Source: Nannochloropsis oceanica (lineage: Eukaryota; Sar; Eustigmatophyceae; Eustigmatales; Monodopsidaceae). From it: a stretch of DNA of 64,000 bases. The notes under the pieces were generated by a model. The model was not told where the DNA came from and searched no databases. It saw only the letters and a program-made list of their open reading frames with translations. Below are positions 42,076-54,310 of the stretch, piece after piece; the stretch's first letter is position 1, and every line of letters begins with the position of its first letter. Position numbers and translations under genes: made by a program. Where the stretch lies: the NCBI GenBank assembly GCA_004519485.1, contig CP038116.1:62001-126000 (forward strand), given 5' to 3'.

Positions 42076-45000
42076 CTACAAGGTCCACGTCATCATGTCT
42101 ACCTCCAGCAGGGTGTCAAGAATCATCTCCCGACTGGTCCCTATTGCGCTGGCTAAATCCTCTTGCTGCCCCCTCGGGAGGCTTGGAAAGCGCCACAACA
42201 ACTCCCCATCCAACATCCCTTTCTTCCTTCCCGCCCTCCACCCTCTCGCCTCCACTAATCGGAAACCTCTGGGATTAAATGCACATACGTGCATCAACGC
42301 ATTCACCATCACCCCCTGCAGCGCATACAACCGCCTAAATGCCTTCTCCTCCAACGGCACCATCGCTCCCACCCCCCCCTCCACGGTTCCAAACATCAAC
42401 AATCTCAGTCCCTGGCTCATTGCCCCTGCCCTTGCCACCGCGCCCGGCCTAGCATGCTGGACAAAACTCATTTTATGGCTTAAATGGAAATCAACCTTTC
42501 GGACCAAGCGATTCCCTCCCCTCGACTCCACATCCGCCTGGGCGTATTGCAGCATCTGGACGTTACCCCTGTTGTCCCCCACCACCACGCCTAAGGACGG
42601 GGGGTCCACAACAAAATGGGACCCTCCCGGCTGCGCTGAAACGATGGGCGAATAATCCTTCCCCAGCAGCTCTAGGGTGTGCGCCGGGTTCTCCTCGTGC
42701 CACTTCAATAAATGGACAGAATGGTAAGCATCGGTTACGGCAATCAAATTTTTCACAACTTTCAACGACACCACGTAGAAGTCGGCATCATAGAACGCAA
42801 TCGGCTTCAGCTTCTCCCTCCCTCCCCCGACCACTCCCTCTCCTCCACCACCGCCTGCAGCGGAAAAGGAAAACACCCACAAGGTAGGCCCAGCGGCAAT
42901 AATAATGTGTTGTCCCAATTGGGCTATCGCGGTGGGCGGACCTGAACGTTGAGTAAATTCATCCACCAAGGTCAAAGTCGGGGGAGAGGAAGGGCCACCG
43001 CCTTTACTGAGGCTACTGTAAGGATCTAGCATAATGCGGTAGATAAGTAGTCGCCCCTTGGAGGGAACGTCTTCTCCCTTTGCCCGCACCGTGCATGTTC
43101 CCAGGACTAGGTAGCTCCCGGTGGAACCTTCGGGAAGGGGGGGAAGAAAGGCTGCAGGAGACGGCATTGTTTTCCCGAAACGGTCACTACGGTGGTGGTG
43201 GTGGTGTTGATGGTGAGGAGGGGTAGCGTCAGGCTTGGAGTGGTACATCATCATGGCAAGCCCCCGCTCAAACGGTTGTAACGGCAGAACAGACGTTATT
43301 CCAAACGGCGCCCCTCCTACGATGAAGACCTGATGACCCCCCGCCAACACACCAGGCAACGGTGGACCCCCCAAAAACTCCTCTTTTGCTGAGGTAAAAT
43401 CAGTCAATCTCTCCCCTGTCTTAATCAGCCGCGGGTCTATCACACCCACCGCCGCTTTCTTCGACATACCCATTTTCTGTCTCTCCTCGTCTTCCTCATC
43501 CTCCTCCTCCTCCACGACCACTCCGGGCACCCCACCCACTCCGCCCTCTCCCTCCTCCTCCGCCTCATCCTCCGCCCGACCTCCTTCCCCCCTTCCCACC
43601 ACAACTGCATAGTATGGAACGAGGGTGGGGAGACCTTCAAGCGCGACAATTTTCTTGGCTTCATGTCCCAAGGGACCGAGACGACGGAAGGTGACGCTGG
43701 CGCCCGTAACGGCGCCAGAAGGAGAGGTGTAGCCCAAGGTGCCCCCTATTGCGGTTGTGATACGGGGATGGAGGGATGAGAAATAGCTAATTAATAACTG
43801 GTACGACTTATATGGCTAACATGACTGATATATCATGTATATATGGACATGTATCTGGTCCCTTCCTCCTTCCCTTCCTCCCTCCCTTAACCTCTTTCAA
43901 AATCCGCGCCTCCGCAAAGCTTTCTTACCTAGATCAGCCATAGCCAGGGATAGGCACGCGTGCCCTTGACTCCCATTATGCGCAATCAAATACCCGGAAG
44001 GGGCGTCCGGAAACGGGTGAAACGCCGAGACATGCGGGTGTGGAGGAAGGGAGGGAGGAAGAGGGGGAGGAGCAACGGCTTTCCCTTTCCCCTTGCTCAA
44101 AGAGGGAGGGAAATGGATGGGTGCGGCATAGGGATCGCGCAGGCCAGCAAAGAGGATTTTGACGGTGCCCCTCTCGCAGAGTAGCCAGGCAGGAGTAAGG
44201 CCCCCGATGAAAACTCCTCGTTGGTTGCCCACGGCGGCGGTAAAGGAAGAAACAGGGGAGGACGGGGTGGAGGAAGGAAAGGGAAACAGACGCTTGTGGA
44301 GGGGGGGGCGGTTAGGGGCAGGGGCTGCGTGACGCGGTTGGCGGGTGATAACATCGTGAGGGAGGCGAAGAAGGGAAAAGGGCAATGGCCTCACCCCATT
44401 CCCTCCCTCTCCTCCTGCTCCTGCTCCTGCTCCTCCTCCTCCTGGTGCTGCTGCTGTAGCACCCGTAAGGGGCCGAGCCACGTACACCAATAAGTCATCT
44501 TCCGATGTCCACAGCACGACACACAATCGCTCCAGAATCCTTGCTGCTGCCTTTGACATCCCTCCCTCCAGCCCCCCTTCCTTCCCTTCCCCCTCCTCCG
44601 ACGCAGGGCCCACCACGGCGATGGACATCTCCTTGATGGTGGGATAGGAGTAAGCACCAACTCCTCCCTCCGTCCCTCCTACAGCCATTCCTCCTGCTTC
44701 TGCTGCTCTTGCTGTCGCTCCTCCCCGTCGACCGGGGCGGAATCTCATGTCTGTGAACAGGAGGGCATTACGAAGCACCCGCGGCCCGTCAGCACACCGG
44801 GACGAGGAAAAGAGGAGATGGGGGTCAGAGGAGGGGAGGGAGGGGGGGAGGAGGGGGTATTTTTGGTCGGGAAGGAGGAGAATTTCCAGAGTCCCGTCTG
44901 CGCGGCATACACTGAGGAGGATCACGCCGTCATCCTCGTCCTCCGCCTCGTCCTCGTCCTCGTCTTCTCCTTTCTCCCTCCAGCCCTCCTCCCCCCCCCC

Positions 45001-48000
45001 CTCTTCCACCACTAGCTGCTGCTGCTGCTGCTCCTGCCGCCTTCTTCCCCCCTCTCCCTCCATCGCAAGAGCCTCTCCATTCACCTGCCCCTGCTGCCCC
45101 CCCCCCTCACTTTCTCCCCCCCTTCCCCCTCCATATAAAACCATTTCCTCCTCATCCTCCCCCAACATTCTCCCCTCTCCTCCATCCTTCCCCCCCTCTT
45201 CCGCTTCCTCCAGAAAACTCACTGCGTCCGCCGCAGCCTTTGAATCCTCCTCCTCCTCCTCCTCCTCGCCTTTCCTTCCACCCTTCCTCCTCCTCCGACC
45301 CAAACCCATTCCCTCCCGCCATCTAAACAAGGTAGCCGCTGTAATTGGACTCACTGCTGCCCTTCCTCCCTCCCTACCTTCCTTCCCCCCTCCTTCGTAC
45401 CGTTCCCCCAACTCACACACCGCGAACTCCTCCCCTCCCTCCTCCCCCTCGTCCGCGTCCCGCAACCGCAACACTCGCACGCTCCCATTCGTCAGCACGA
45501 GCAACAAAAACGGATTTTCCACACATACTGCTGCAACTGCTGCTGCTGCTGGCAATCCTGCCCCCCCGACCTCCCTCTCATCGTGAAGCACCATCTCTTG
45601 GGTTGCCCTCCCCTTCCACACAACTCTCAATGACGCCCCTACCCATCCTCCAGGCAGGGAGGGAGGGAGGAAGGGGAGGGAGGGAGGGGGCGGATTGCTG
45701 CTGCTGCCGCCGTAGATTTGGACAAGGCCTTGATGCTCTTTCCCAATCGGAGCCAAGGCGAGGGTGGGCGCTTGTAAGTAAAAGGGGGACAGGAGGGTGG
45801 AAGAGGAGGGAGCAGCGGAGAGGAGGGCGTCACGGGTGTAGTGATAAACGACTGTTTCAGTAGGGAGGGAAAGAAGAATGTACCCTCCCCGTCCCCCCCC
45901 TTCTTCTTCCCTCCCTCGTGCCGAGCCGGCAGCGGAGGAGGAGGAGGGAGGGAAGGAGGAGGGGGGCATGCACCAGAGGTCGAAGCAGGGGCCAGGGAGC
46001 ACGGCCCGACCGAGGGTGTCGGATATGAGTCCACGGCGCATGACAATTAACGAGCCTTTCCTACCCTGACCGGCACAGCACATGAGCTCCATTCCTGGTC
46101 CTCCGCCGCCGCCGGTGGAGGTAGTGCGGGGAGGTTTCAGGAAGGCGGGCTTCGTCTCCTCCTCTTCTTCCTCATTCCCCTCGATTCCGTCCTCTCCCTC
46201 CTTCTTGACCCGGGCATTTGACTTGTGTTCTATTTCTTCTCCTTCTTCTTCCTCCTCCTCCTTATCCTTCTTGCCGATGTCGTCGGTGGCGGGGTTGGCG
46301 AGGGAGGGGGGGAGGAAGAGGGAGGACGTGCCTGTGTCATTTTCGGCGATCAAGCGCTCCGGGCCCAACAGCTGGCTTTGCGTGTATACACTTCCGGGTA
46401 CGCGCGGCGCCAGCGTCGACCCCACCAATGGGCCTAGTGAAGGCCAGGCATCCAGGATGACTAGCGATACACGGGACCCCAGGTCCACTTGAATCTCTTC
46501 CTCTCCTCCTCCTGCTGCCCCCCCTCCTCCTCCTCCTCCTCCCTTTCTCCTGCAAGCGGCAAGGGATGAGTCGCCCTCCAGGACGTGACCGTACAAGACG
46601 AGCTCCTCCGACTCTTCCTCTGTCACTTCTTCTTCCTCCTCCTCCTCCTCCTCCTCTCCAGTGGGAAAAGGATGGTGTCCATTCATCCCTTTCTCCCTCC
46701 CTCCCTCCTCCTCAACCTCCACCTCCATCGCCTCCCCATCCACCCCCGGCTCACTCTTTATCATCTTCCTCCTCCTTCCTCCCTCCTTCCCACCACCCTC
46801 CATCTCCTTCTCTCCCCCTCCCTCCTTCCCCTCCTCGATCTCACTCAACCCAAATCCCATCAACAGCGAGTCCACCGTCCGACTCGCCAAAAACACCCTC
46901 CCCTCCCTCCCTCCCTCCCTCCCCCTCCACACAGCTATCGCACTCGGGAACACCCCTGTACCTGCACCTCCACCCATTTTCTGTAGCCTTACAGCAGTGA
47001 CTTTCCCCCCCCTTGTCTCCAGCCTTAACCCGACCAGTTCCCCCGTCCCCACGGCCAGCAGCGCCACCTTGGAATTAAGAAACCCTACCCTTGCCCCGTC
47101 GAGCGCTATCGGGCAATTTAAACCAGTTTGCTCCGCTTTTTGCAACGGCTGTCGGGCCGTTGCTACCGTTGTAGACGCGTACCCGTTGGTGGCCGCAACG
47201 GTTCGCACCCGGCCATCTTGGATGAAGTGGATCGCATTCGTGCTCAGAACCAAGAGGGAAGACTCCAATGGCCCCGAGGGGGGTGTGATGATTTTAAATA
47301 CATCGTGCGGGAGAAGATTAATGTGGAAGAGGGCAGTCGCTTTCCCACCGGCCGCGCAAGATACCACAGAGATATGGCCGCTGTGGGCACGAGCTGCCAC
47401 GGTCCCACCCCACCCGGGAGGGAGGGCGTGAAGGATAGCAAGGGTCGGTTGCATAAACCCACCAAGAAAGCAGATGTCCTTGACAAGGCCACGGACTCCC
47501 AGGCCTTCGCGGAGCTTGAGAATGTAGGGCTTGGAGGAGAGAGCGGAGGGGAAGGAAGAAGCGGAGGAAGAAGAGGTGGTGGGATCGAAATCAAAGTCAG
47601 CCGTGGCGTTCGGGTCCTCGTCGTCCTCCTCTTCGTCGTCGTCGTCCACCTCCTCCTCCTCATCCTCCTCTTCGCTCTCTTCAACCTTGTCTTCCGCAAA
47701 CGCGTCGCCATTTCCTTTCCCCTCCTTCCCTCCCTCCTCCCCTCCTCCTTCTCCTCCTTGCGCCAGATCCAAATGCCCCTCCCCCTCTCCCGCAACCGCC
47801 TGCCCCTGCCCCGGCCCCGGCCTCCCTCCTTTCTTCCCTGCTTCCTCATCTCCCTGCCCTCTTCGCTTCCGCTTGCCTCCTCCTTGTCGCCCTTTCCTGT
47901 GGACCGCGGCAGACATGAGTGTCGTGGCCAACGTCTCCCTTGGAGGGATGCGGACAGGAAAAAGGTGTCTCCTCCTTGAGCTTTGATCGGGGCGAGCCCC

Positions 48001-48546
48001 CAAGAGAAGCCGCAACACTTTCTTGGCGAGCACGTCACGTTGGAAAGGCATGATGGCCACTTGGGTGCCATAGACCAACATCCCGGCACATCGCTCCGAA
48101 GGGTCCATGACAGTGGGAGCCGAGTCATTGATCCCCTCGAGACGATCAACTGCGGGGGGTTCGGCACGCACGGCCGAGCCCAAGCCGAGGGCATCGTGTT
48201 CGAAGCTGTAGACGTCCAGGACGACGAGTTCGCCGGCTTCCCGTTCGTAAGCGACCAGGACAGCCTTGGCGGGGCGGCTGGTGATGAGGAGGGCGTCGGG
48301 GAGGTCGGGTCTGAGGGGGAGGGGAAGAACGTTCAAGGCCTCGATGCGGGCGGCGAGCGTGAAGGAAGCAGTAAGCTCTGAGACGACTTCTCCGTTGGGC
48401 AGGGTGTGCAGGGTGTAGATTTCGAGAAGGTTGGCGTGCGCGGTGATGAGGTTTTGGTCTTGCGGGCCGGTGAAGCGGGCGAAGCAGCAGTGCTCTACCC
48501 CGGTGGGTGGGTGGAGAGGTTTGTAGCAGAGGAACACACGACCCAT
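42076..48546 (-). CDS. CPSF1: Cleavage and polyadenylation specificity factor subunit 1 (CPSF160)
   Basis: Two exons on the minus strand, 48546-43929 and 43745-42076, join in phase 1 to 2095 residues; typical CPSF160 is near 1440. The protein scaffolds the 3'-end processing complex. The N-terminal MMS1-type propeller starts MGRVFLCYKPLHPPTG and continues with L-LEIYTL. The C-terminal CPSF_A domain is clear (GNVQMLQYAQ, then GTVEGGVGAMVPLEEKAFRR, DGELLWRFPSLP and IGTSREMILDTLLEVD). The extra length comes from inserts rich in Glu, Gly, Ser and Pro placed between conserved blocks, probably in propeller loops, for example a Lys/Arg/Glu block near 47.7-47.9 kb and Glu runs near 46.2-46.7 kb. The donor is GTAAGA within CTAG|GTAAGA. 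An in-frame upstream ATG at 48717 exists, but the 48546 start agrees with the family N-terminus. Confidence 0.94.
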
Positions 48547-50291
48547 TTTGGAACAGGTCCTTTTGCGGCTGCTACAATGCCTGTGGAGGGAGGTGAAGAT
48601 CGTGGGGAGAGGTGATAGAGAATTGCGTAAGTGTGGTGCGGAGTGTATGATTATTGTGTATGGAATGGAAGGACTGCAATTGCCGGGTATGAGCCCGCTG
48701 GAAAGCAGTTGTGACATGGGCTGGGACTCTCACGACAGGAAACGTTCAACACATGCGTGAGTATGTTCCTGGAGCCATATCAGTTAAGTCTTCATCATAG
48801 CCACAAGAACAATTAAAGCAACTATAAAAACTTGATTTGACAAAGATAATCTTGTTTCTTAAAAATGCACCACCCTCCGAGAGGAAGCCGGCCGACACGT
48901 TGCCTTGCTAAGCATCACACCCAAATGGGCAGGGCACTTTAATTTCATGCTTTGGATCTATCTTTATTAAACTATCCTCTTATCAGCCCCTCTCCTTGCA
49001 TGCATGCTCCAAAATTGGCAAAGCCTCGCCCTTGAGGCCTCCACCCTGACCAAGCCCGCTCACCATGTCGTTACCCCTATGGTGGCCTTGTGAAAAGCTT
49101 GTCAGCGCGCCGTAAAGAGGGACACCAAGAAGATAAAAGCTGCAGCTCACATGTTCGTGATCGTGGCCAAGGCTGCACATGCACAAGCTGTTCTGACCAT
49201 CCATTGCCAACGTCCAAGCGCGAGGCCAAAGACGCCAAGATTGCTGCCCTTCATGCGGAGCTCTAGTCCACACGTCTGGAGTTCACCCACATTCTGAGTA
49301 CGCCCCTTTATTTGGACACGACTTTCTCTTAGATATAACACGACGGATGGGGGCTGAGAGATCATGGACAACTACTTAACTCGTGGCGAGCTAGGAGTAT
49401 CTGCGAAGCACGAAGAGCGTATGCAACAGTGCATTCGAGCAGCTCCAGGCCATGGTGCCTCCAATCCACTATGAGCGCTAACTTAGGAGCATTTGCTTGA
49501 TGCTACCGGGACATTCATGGATGTAGACGAGACCTCACTCACCATGTTTCAGCTAGTGGGGCTTCTATAATTACTCTTGTGCTCCTTCGTCCTGAAGCAC
49601 CCTTCTGCTGGGCGAAATGCCCGCCTGTTTTCACAGCCGTCCAGGGTGATATAAGCTACAGCAAGGGAGCGCGGCAGCTTTTTTTCTCTCGTCATTGGTG
49701 TCGCATAGGACCTTGTTGTCATACATATTTACCTGCGTGTGAAGTATAGGAGAAGGAAGTATGGGGGTCGGGGAGGCAACCGGAGAAAGCCAGGCGCCAG
49801 CTTGCCGCAGTATTACCAGCACTAGAAGTGTGAAAGTGACCGTATGAACGCGTAATCACGGGCCTTGCTTCTTCATATGCGGTTTTTGCATTATTTCCTG
49901 TCCCCTCGTTCCTCCTTGCTTTCCTGTGTGTGCCATGTGCGCGAATGTCACAGGTGTGTCATGCGTTGTGGGTTGCTTTGGTCTGCGGAAGGAAGTAGCG
50001 ATGGCGTGTGCAGCTGAGCTGAATGGTTTGAAGCGTGAGGTTTCGCATCTGTCTAGCGTGCTTGCCCATATTAAAAATGCGGAAAATTAACGAACGAAAT
50101 CAAGCGTGGGTTCACGCATGATCGGATCATCACAACACTATAATGGGCCTTCCGTTGCACTGCAAAAGAAGACGACGACGTACGCACACACTTCTCATGC
50201 CTGATTTATAAACTAAAGCCACAGAAAACCCACGAAGCGGCAGGCAATGGCCACCAGCAGCATCCCCTAGACGACAAGCCCGGCAAACGAA
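48547..50291. other. Divergent intergenic region, CPSF1 / GT31 gene
   Basis: About 1.7 kb holding two promoters at its ends. A patch at about 48980-49650 has coding-like composition in pieces but no frame longer than a few dozen codons, so a decayed gene or element is possible. No domain was recognised. Confidence 0.4.
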
Positions 50292-51626
50292 ATGAACCCA
50301 GCATCCTCTTCCTCTTCCTCCTCCTCCTCCTCCTCCTCCTCCTCCTCCTCCTCCTCCTCCTCCTCCTCCTCCTCCTCCTCCTCCTCCTCCTCCTCCTCCA
50401 CCACCACCTCCTCCTCCTCCTCCTCCACGGTGTCACGGCGGGCCTCGGTCGTTGTCGCGGCGGACGTCGCGGACGTCTCGGACGTCGAACATGGCCAGCA
50501 ACAGCAACCCCAGCAGCATCACCAAAACAAACAGCACCGCCCGCGACACTCCTACCACCACCACCAGTACTACCAGCACGAGCAGAAGAAGTACGACGTT
50601 TGTCACAATAAGGTGCGTCCTTTCTCAACACGCCAGCAGCAGCAACGACTGGCAGTCGCACTCCTCCTAATCCTCCTTCTCCTCGGCATGGTCAAATGGT
50701 TCCGGCTCTTTCCGCCTATCTCCAGCATTGCCTCGTCCTCTATCGCCTCCTCCATCTCATTGCCCTACACCTTGGCCAGCAACGGCCCCCATGCCACGGG
50801 TCTCGCCATCGGGGTGATAAGTGGTCCTCAACTCGCCCAAAAACGTCGTGTTCGCCTCCTGCAAGACACCTGGTTCACCTCGCTTGACTCTCAAAGAGAC
50901 GGTGTCCTCGTATTTAGCGATGGGGCGGACGCAACAGTTCCAGCAGTAGGCATTCCAGGGACGGGTTCCACATGGCAGGGGGCGCAGGATCGGTGGTTGC
51001 CAGCTGTGACATATCTATCAATGGCTTTTCCCAAGGCAGAGTGGTATGTCTTGGTGGACGACGACACGTTTTTGATTCCCAGCAACTTAAAGGCAATGCT
51101 TTCAGAACAGAAAATAAAAAATAAAAAGAAGGGGGAAGAGGAAATATACATAGGACGGACGATGTTTGTCACGCCGCAGGAGGGGAGATTGCAAGGTCAG
51201 ATGCTCCCCTTTGCCCATGGGGGATCGGGGGTGGTGTTGTCCGCGGCGTTGGTCAGGGAGATGGTACCTTTAATTATGGAGGTATTGGTGGGAGAGAGAG
51301 AGAGGTGTCAGGGGACGGGGTACGGCGATGGGGATTTGGGATTGTGTATCAAGGTGTTGCGAGGCGTGAGTGTACGGCATGACGCGTGCTTGCATGCATT
51401 GGGTCCGAAGGGCTCGTATGAAGGCCAGGGAGGAGGGGAGGAGGTGGGATGGTTTGGGGATGGGGGAAGGCCGTGCTCGTTTCATTATGCCTTCGGGGAG
51501 GACAGGGAGAGGGGGAATGGAGAGAAGGAGCGAGGGAGGGAGGAGGGTAGGGTAGAAGGGGGGAAAGATGGGGCGGGTGATGAGCAGATTCGGGCGTGGC
51601 ATCAGAGGTACAATGTCGAGGAGTGA
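50292..51626 (+). CDS. Fringe-like glycosyltransferase (GT31-type), type II membrane protein
   Basis: Single exon, 444 residues. It starts M-N-P-A and runs straight into about 32 Ser encoded by (TCC)n. A Gln/His/Arg-rich cytosolic region follows, then a signal anchor at about residues 120-137 (LAVALLLILLLLGMVKWF). The lumenal domain has R-V-R-L-L-Q-D-T-W-F, L-V-F-S-D near 205, then P-K-A-E-W-Y-V-L-V-DDD-T-F-L with the metal-binding DDD near residue 255. Next come I-Y-I-G-R, F-A-H-G-G-S-G-V-V-L-S, a C-x(5)-G-D-G-D-L-G-L-C-I motif and a terminal H-Y. This order is that of Fringe and core-1 galactosyltransferases, which transfer sugars in the Golgi. The donor sugar and acceptor cannot be told. 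AATAAA at 51698-51703 is a likely polyadenylation signal. Confidence 0.9.
   Translation: MNPASSSSSSSSSSSSSSSSSSSSSSSSSSSSSSSSTTTSSSSSSTVSRRASVVVAADVADVSDVEHGQQQQPQQHHQNKQHRPRHSYHHHQYYQHEQKKYDVCHNKVRPFSTRQQQQRLAVALLLILLLLGMVKWFRLFPPISSIASSSIASSISLPYTLASNGPHATGLAIGVISGPQLAQKRRVRLLQDTWFTSLDSQRDGVLVFSDGADATVPAVGIPGTGSTWQGAQDRWLPAVTYLSMAFPKAEWYVLVDDDTFLIPSNLKAMLSEQKIKNKKKGEEEIYIGRTMFVTPQEGRLQGQMLPFAHGGSGVVLSAALVREMVPLIMEVLVGERERCQGTGYGDGDLGLCIKVLRGVSVRHDACLHALGPKGSYEGQGGGEEVGWFGDGGRPCSFHYAFGEDRERGNGEKERGREEGRVEGGKDGAGDEQIRAWHQRYNVEE
50304..50426 (+). repeat. (TCC)n poly-Ser tract at the N-terminus
   Basis: About 32 consecutive Ser codons, nearly all TCC, begin at the fifth codon of the GT31 gene. 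A short ACC run and six more TCC triplets follow. Confidence 0.9.
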
Positions 51627-52305
<679 letters not shown>

Positions 52306-53781
52306 CTATGCGGCATCGGCCACCTGCTGCTCCTCGTCCCCTCCCTCCTTCTCTCCCTCCTCCCCTCCCTTCATATACTCCTCCAACCCCAGCCCAAAAC
52401 CTACTCCCTGTGACCCTACTGCTGCTGTGGCCGCTGACGGCACCACCGGCCCTCCCTCCCTACTTGCTGCCTTCCCTCCTCCCCCTCCATTCTTCCGCAC
52501 CGCTGTTCCAAAGCCCTTCTTCTTCGGCTTCCCTCCCTTATCCTTCTTCTTATCCCCATCCTCCGCGTTCAGTGCCGCAATCGCGCCGATCGCCGGATTT
52601 TCCCCCCCTTCCTCCGCCGGCACCTCATTGATGTCCGTCGCTGTCCCTTTGGCCTTCATGGTCTCCCAAAGGTTCTTCATTTTATTCCGTTTTTCTTCCC
52701 ACATTTTCGCCTTGGGCGGCCTCAGGTCGAGTTCTTCGATGATTCGATGTGTGACCCGTTTGAGGCATTTGATGCCATCGTCTTCTGCGCGTAAGACAAC
52801 CCGGACATCGGCAAGGGCGTAGTTGGCCTTTCGGGCATCATAAAGTTCGCGGAGGACGGCGACTGGGTCTGGCGCTTGTTTAAGCAGGGGACGTTTGGCA
52901 ATCTCCCCTGAGGCCTGCAAGCGAGCAATGATCGCGTCTGGGGGTAGGTCAAGCCAGACGATGAGTCCGCTATGGAGAAACGGGAAGTTTTCCTTGCGTT
53001 GCATGATGCCTCCACCGGTGCTCACGACTGTTTGGACATAAGTCTGTAAGGCGCCCATGCCCAGCGTCTCTTGCTTTCGCCACGTTTCCTCCCCGTCTTC
53101 CTCAAAGACTTTCGTGGCCGATTTCCCCAGTTTTTGCTCGATGAATTGATCCAGATCCATCCATCTATAATTAAGCCCCTCAGCTAGCATGCGGCCGAGG
53201 GTCGTCTTACCGGAGCCAGGCATGCCGACAAGGTAGACATTAACGCCTTGGATCCGCATTTGTATCTCGCGGAGCTCGGGGAGGAAGTCAACACCGTTCT
53301 CGCTCTTCCAGCTGGCGGCTTTTGGATCCATGAACTGTGGGCGGATGTTGCGATGTGGATCTTTGTCGGAGCCAAATTTACCAAAGTTGCTGTTACCTAG
53401 GTCGGTCAGACCCCAGATTGCTGCGTTTTCATCGGGAGTGTTGGGTCTCGTGCCTTCATCGCCATTTTCATCTTCGTTGGCGTTCGAGGAGGAGGAGGAG
53501 AGACGGAGGCGTGATTGGGAAGGAGGAGGATGGCGGTGCAGGAAGAGGACAAAGGAAGAGGAGGAGGAGGAGGAGGAGGGAGGGCTGCGGGTGGTGGGAC
53601 GGAGGGAGACTATTTGCGGGAGAAGGAAGGAGGCGGAGGGCGATGTAGAGAGGGAGAAGAAGGCGTGCGTGCATGACGCAAGGAGAAGAACGAGGAAGAG
53701 GGACAGGGCATGTATTATCCGGGGTTGGTGGTGTTGTGCAGGCGCATGGCCCATCGTCGTGGGCGTGCCCCCTCGCGGCAT
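52306..53781 (-). CDS. Shikimate kinase, plastid-targeted
   Basis: Single exon on the minus strand, 491 residues from the ATG at 53781; ATGs at 53754, 53865 and 53919 are alternatives. The enzyme phosphorylates shikimate at the 3-hydroxyl in the plastid aromatic amino acid pathway. The P-loop VGMPGSGKTTLGRMLAE is followed by MDLDQFIEQKLGKS (shikimate-binding Asp), then E-x-W-R-K-Q-E and STGGGIM. The lid lies near AKRPLLK, then R-x-x-Y. The leader has a hydrophobic signal peptide (ALSLFLVLLLA) ending SCTHAFF, whose Ala-Phe fits the heterokont plastid cleavage site, then a Ser/Pro/Arg-rich transit region. The kinase domain is followed by a Lys/Gly-rich tail of about 110 residues not found in bacterial enzymes. 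It shares a 529-base divergent promoter with RPSA. Confidence 0.93.
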   Translation of the reverse strand: MPRGGTPTTMGHAPAQHHQPRIIHALSLFLVLLLASCTHAFFSLSTSPSASFLLPQIVSLRPTTRSPPSSSSSSSSFVLFLHRHPPPSQSRLRLSSSSSNANEDENGDEGTRPNTPDENAAIWGLTDLGNSNFGKFGSDKDPHRNIRPQFMDPKAASWKSENGVDFLPELREIQMRIQGVNVYLVGMPGSGKTTLGRMLAEGLNYRWMDLDQFIEQKLGKSATKVFEEDGEETWRKQETLGMGALQTYVQTVVSTGGGIMQRKENFPFLHSGLIVWLDLPPDAIIARLQASGEIAKRPLLKQAPDPVAVLRELYDARKANYALADVRVVLRAEDDGIKCLKRVTHRIIEELDLRPPKAKMWEEKRNKMKNLWETMKAKGTATDINEVPAEEGGENPAIGAIAALNAEDGDKKKDKGGKPKKKGFGTAVRKNGGGGGKAASREGGPVVPSAATAAVGSQGVGFGLGLEEYMKGGEEGEKEGGDEEQQVADAA

Positions 53782-54310
53782 GGAGGAAGTGGAGAGATAG
53801 GGGAGCAGGGAGGCAGGAGGTTGACTGGTTCTCTCTTGGTCCCTGTGATTGGTAGACGTGGACATACGGACTGTATGAGAATCAAGGGTGGTTGGAATAC
53901 GGAAGAGGTATGGGTACAATCAAAATCCTTGGTAATGTACTACAAGGGAGAGGGCAACGATGGGCAAGAAGGTCAACGTGAGGCACAACATATCATCCTT
54001 CCCACTTCCAAACGCTCCACCACCACATATCTCAAGGTCCCGGCGAATGGAAGAATGCCCCTTGCTAGTGCAGCATGTCGTCTTGTCACAACCTCCACAA
54101 TTACGATCACCACGTCTAGTGTGAGGCACATGAAAGGTGCTTCTGACTTGAAGTGTTGTTGGATTGAATGGATGGTGGAGAAAGAGACTGCCCTCATCCA
54201 TTCCGCTCATCATCAAGGGTTCGCCCGCCTCCACCCTCACACACACTTCCTCACACATTGTACCCCTAACGCACCGTACAAACACAGCTGCAATCCCCAC
54301 AACTGCAACC
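53782..54310. promoter_or_regulatory. Divergent promoter region, shikimate kinase / RPSA
   Basis: 529 bases between divergent starts. The side next to the ribosomal protein gene is CA-rich (CTCACACACACTTCCTCACACATT, about 54236-54259). No defined element can be named. Confidence 0.4.
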
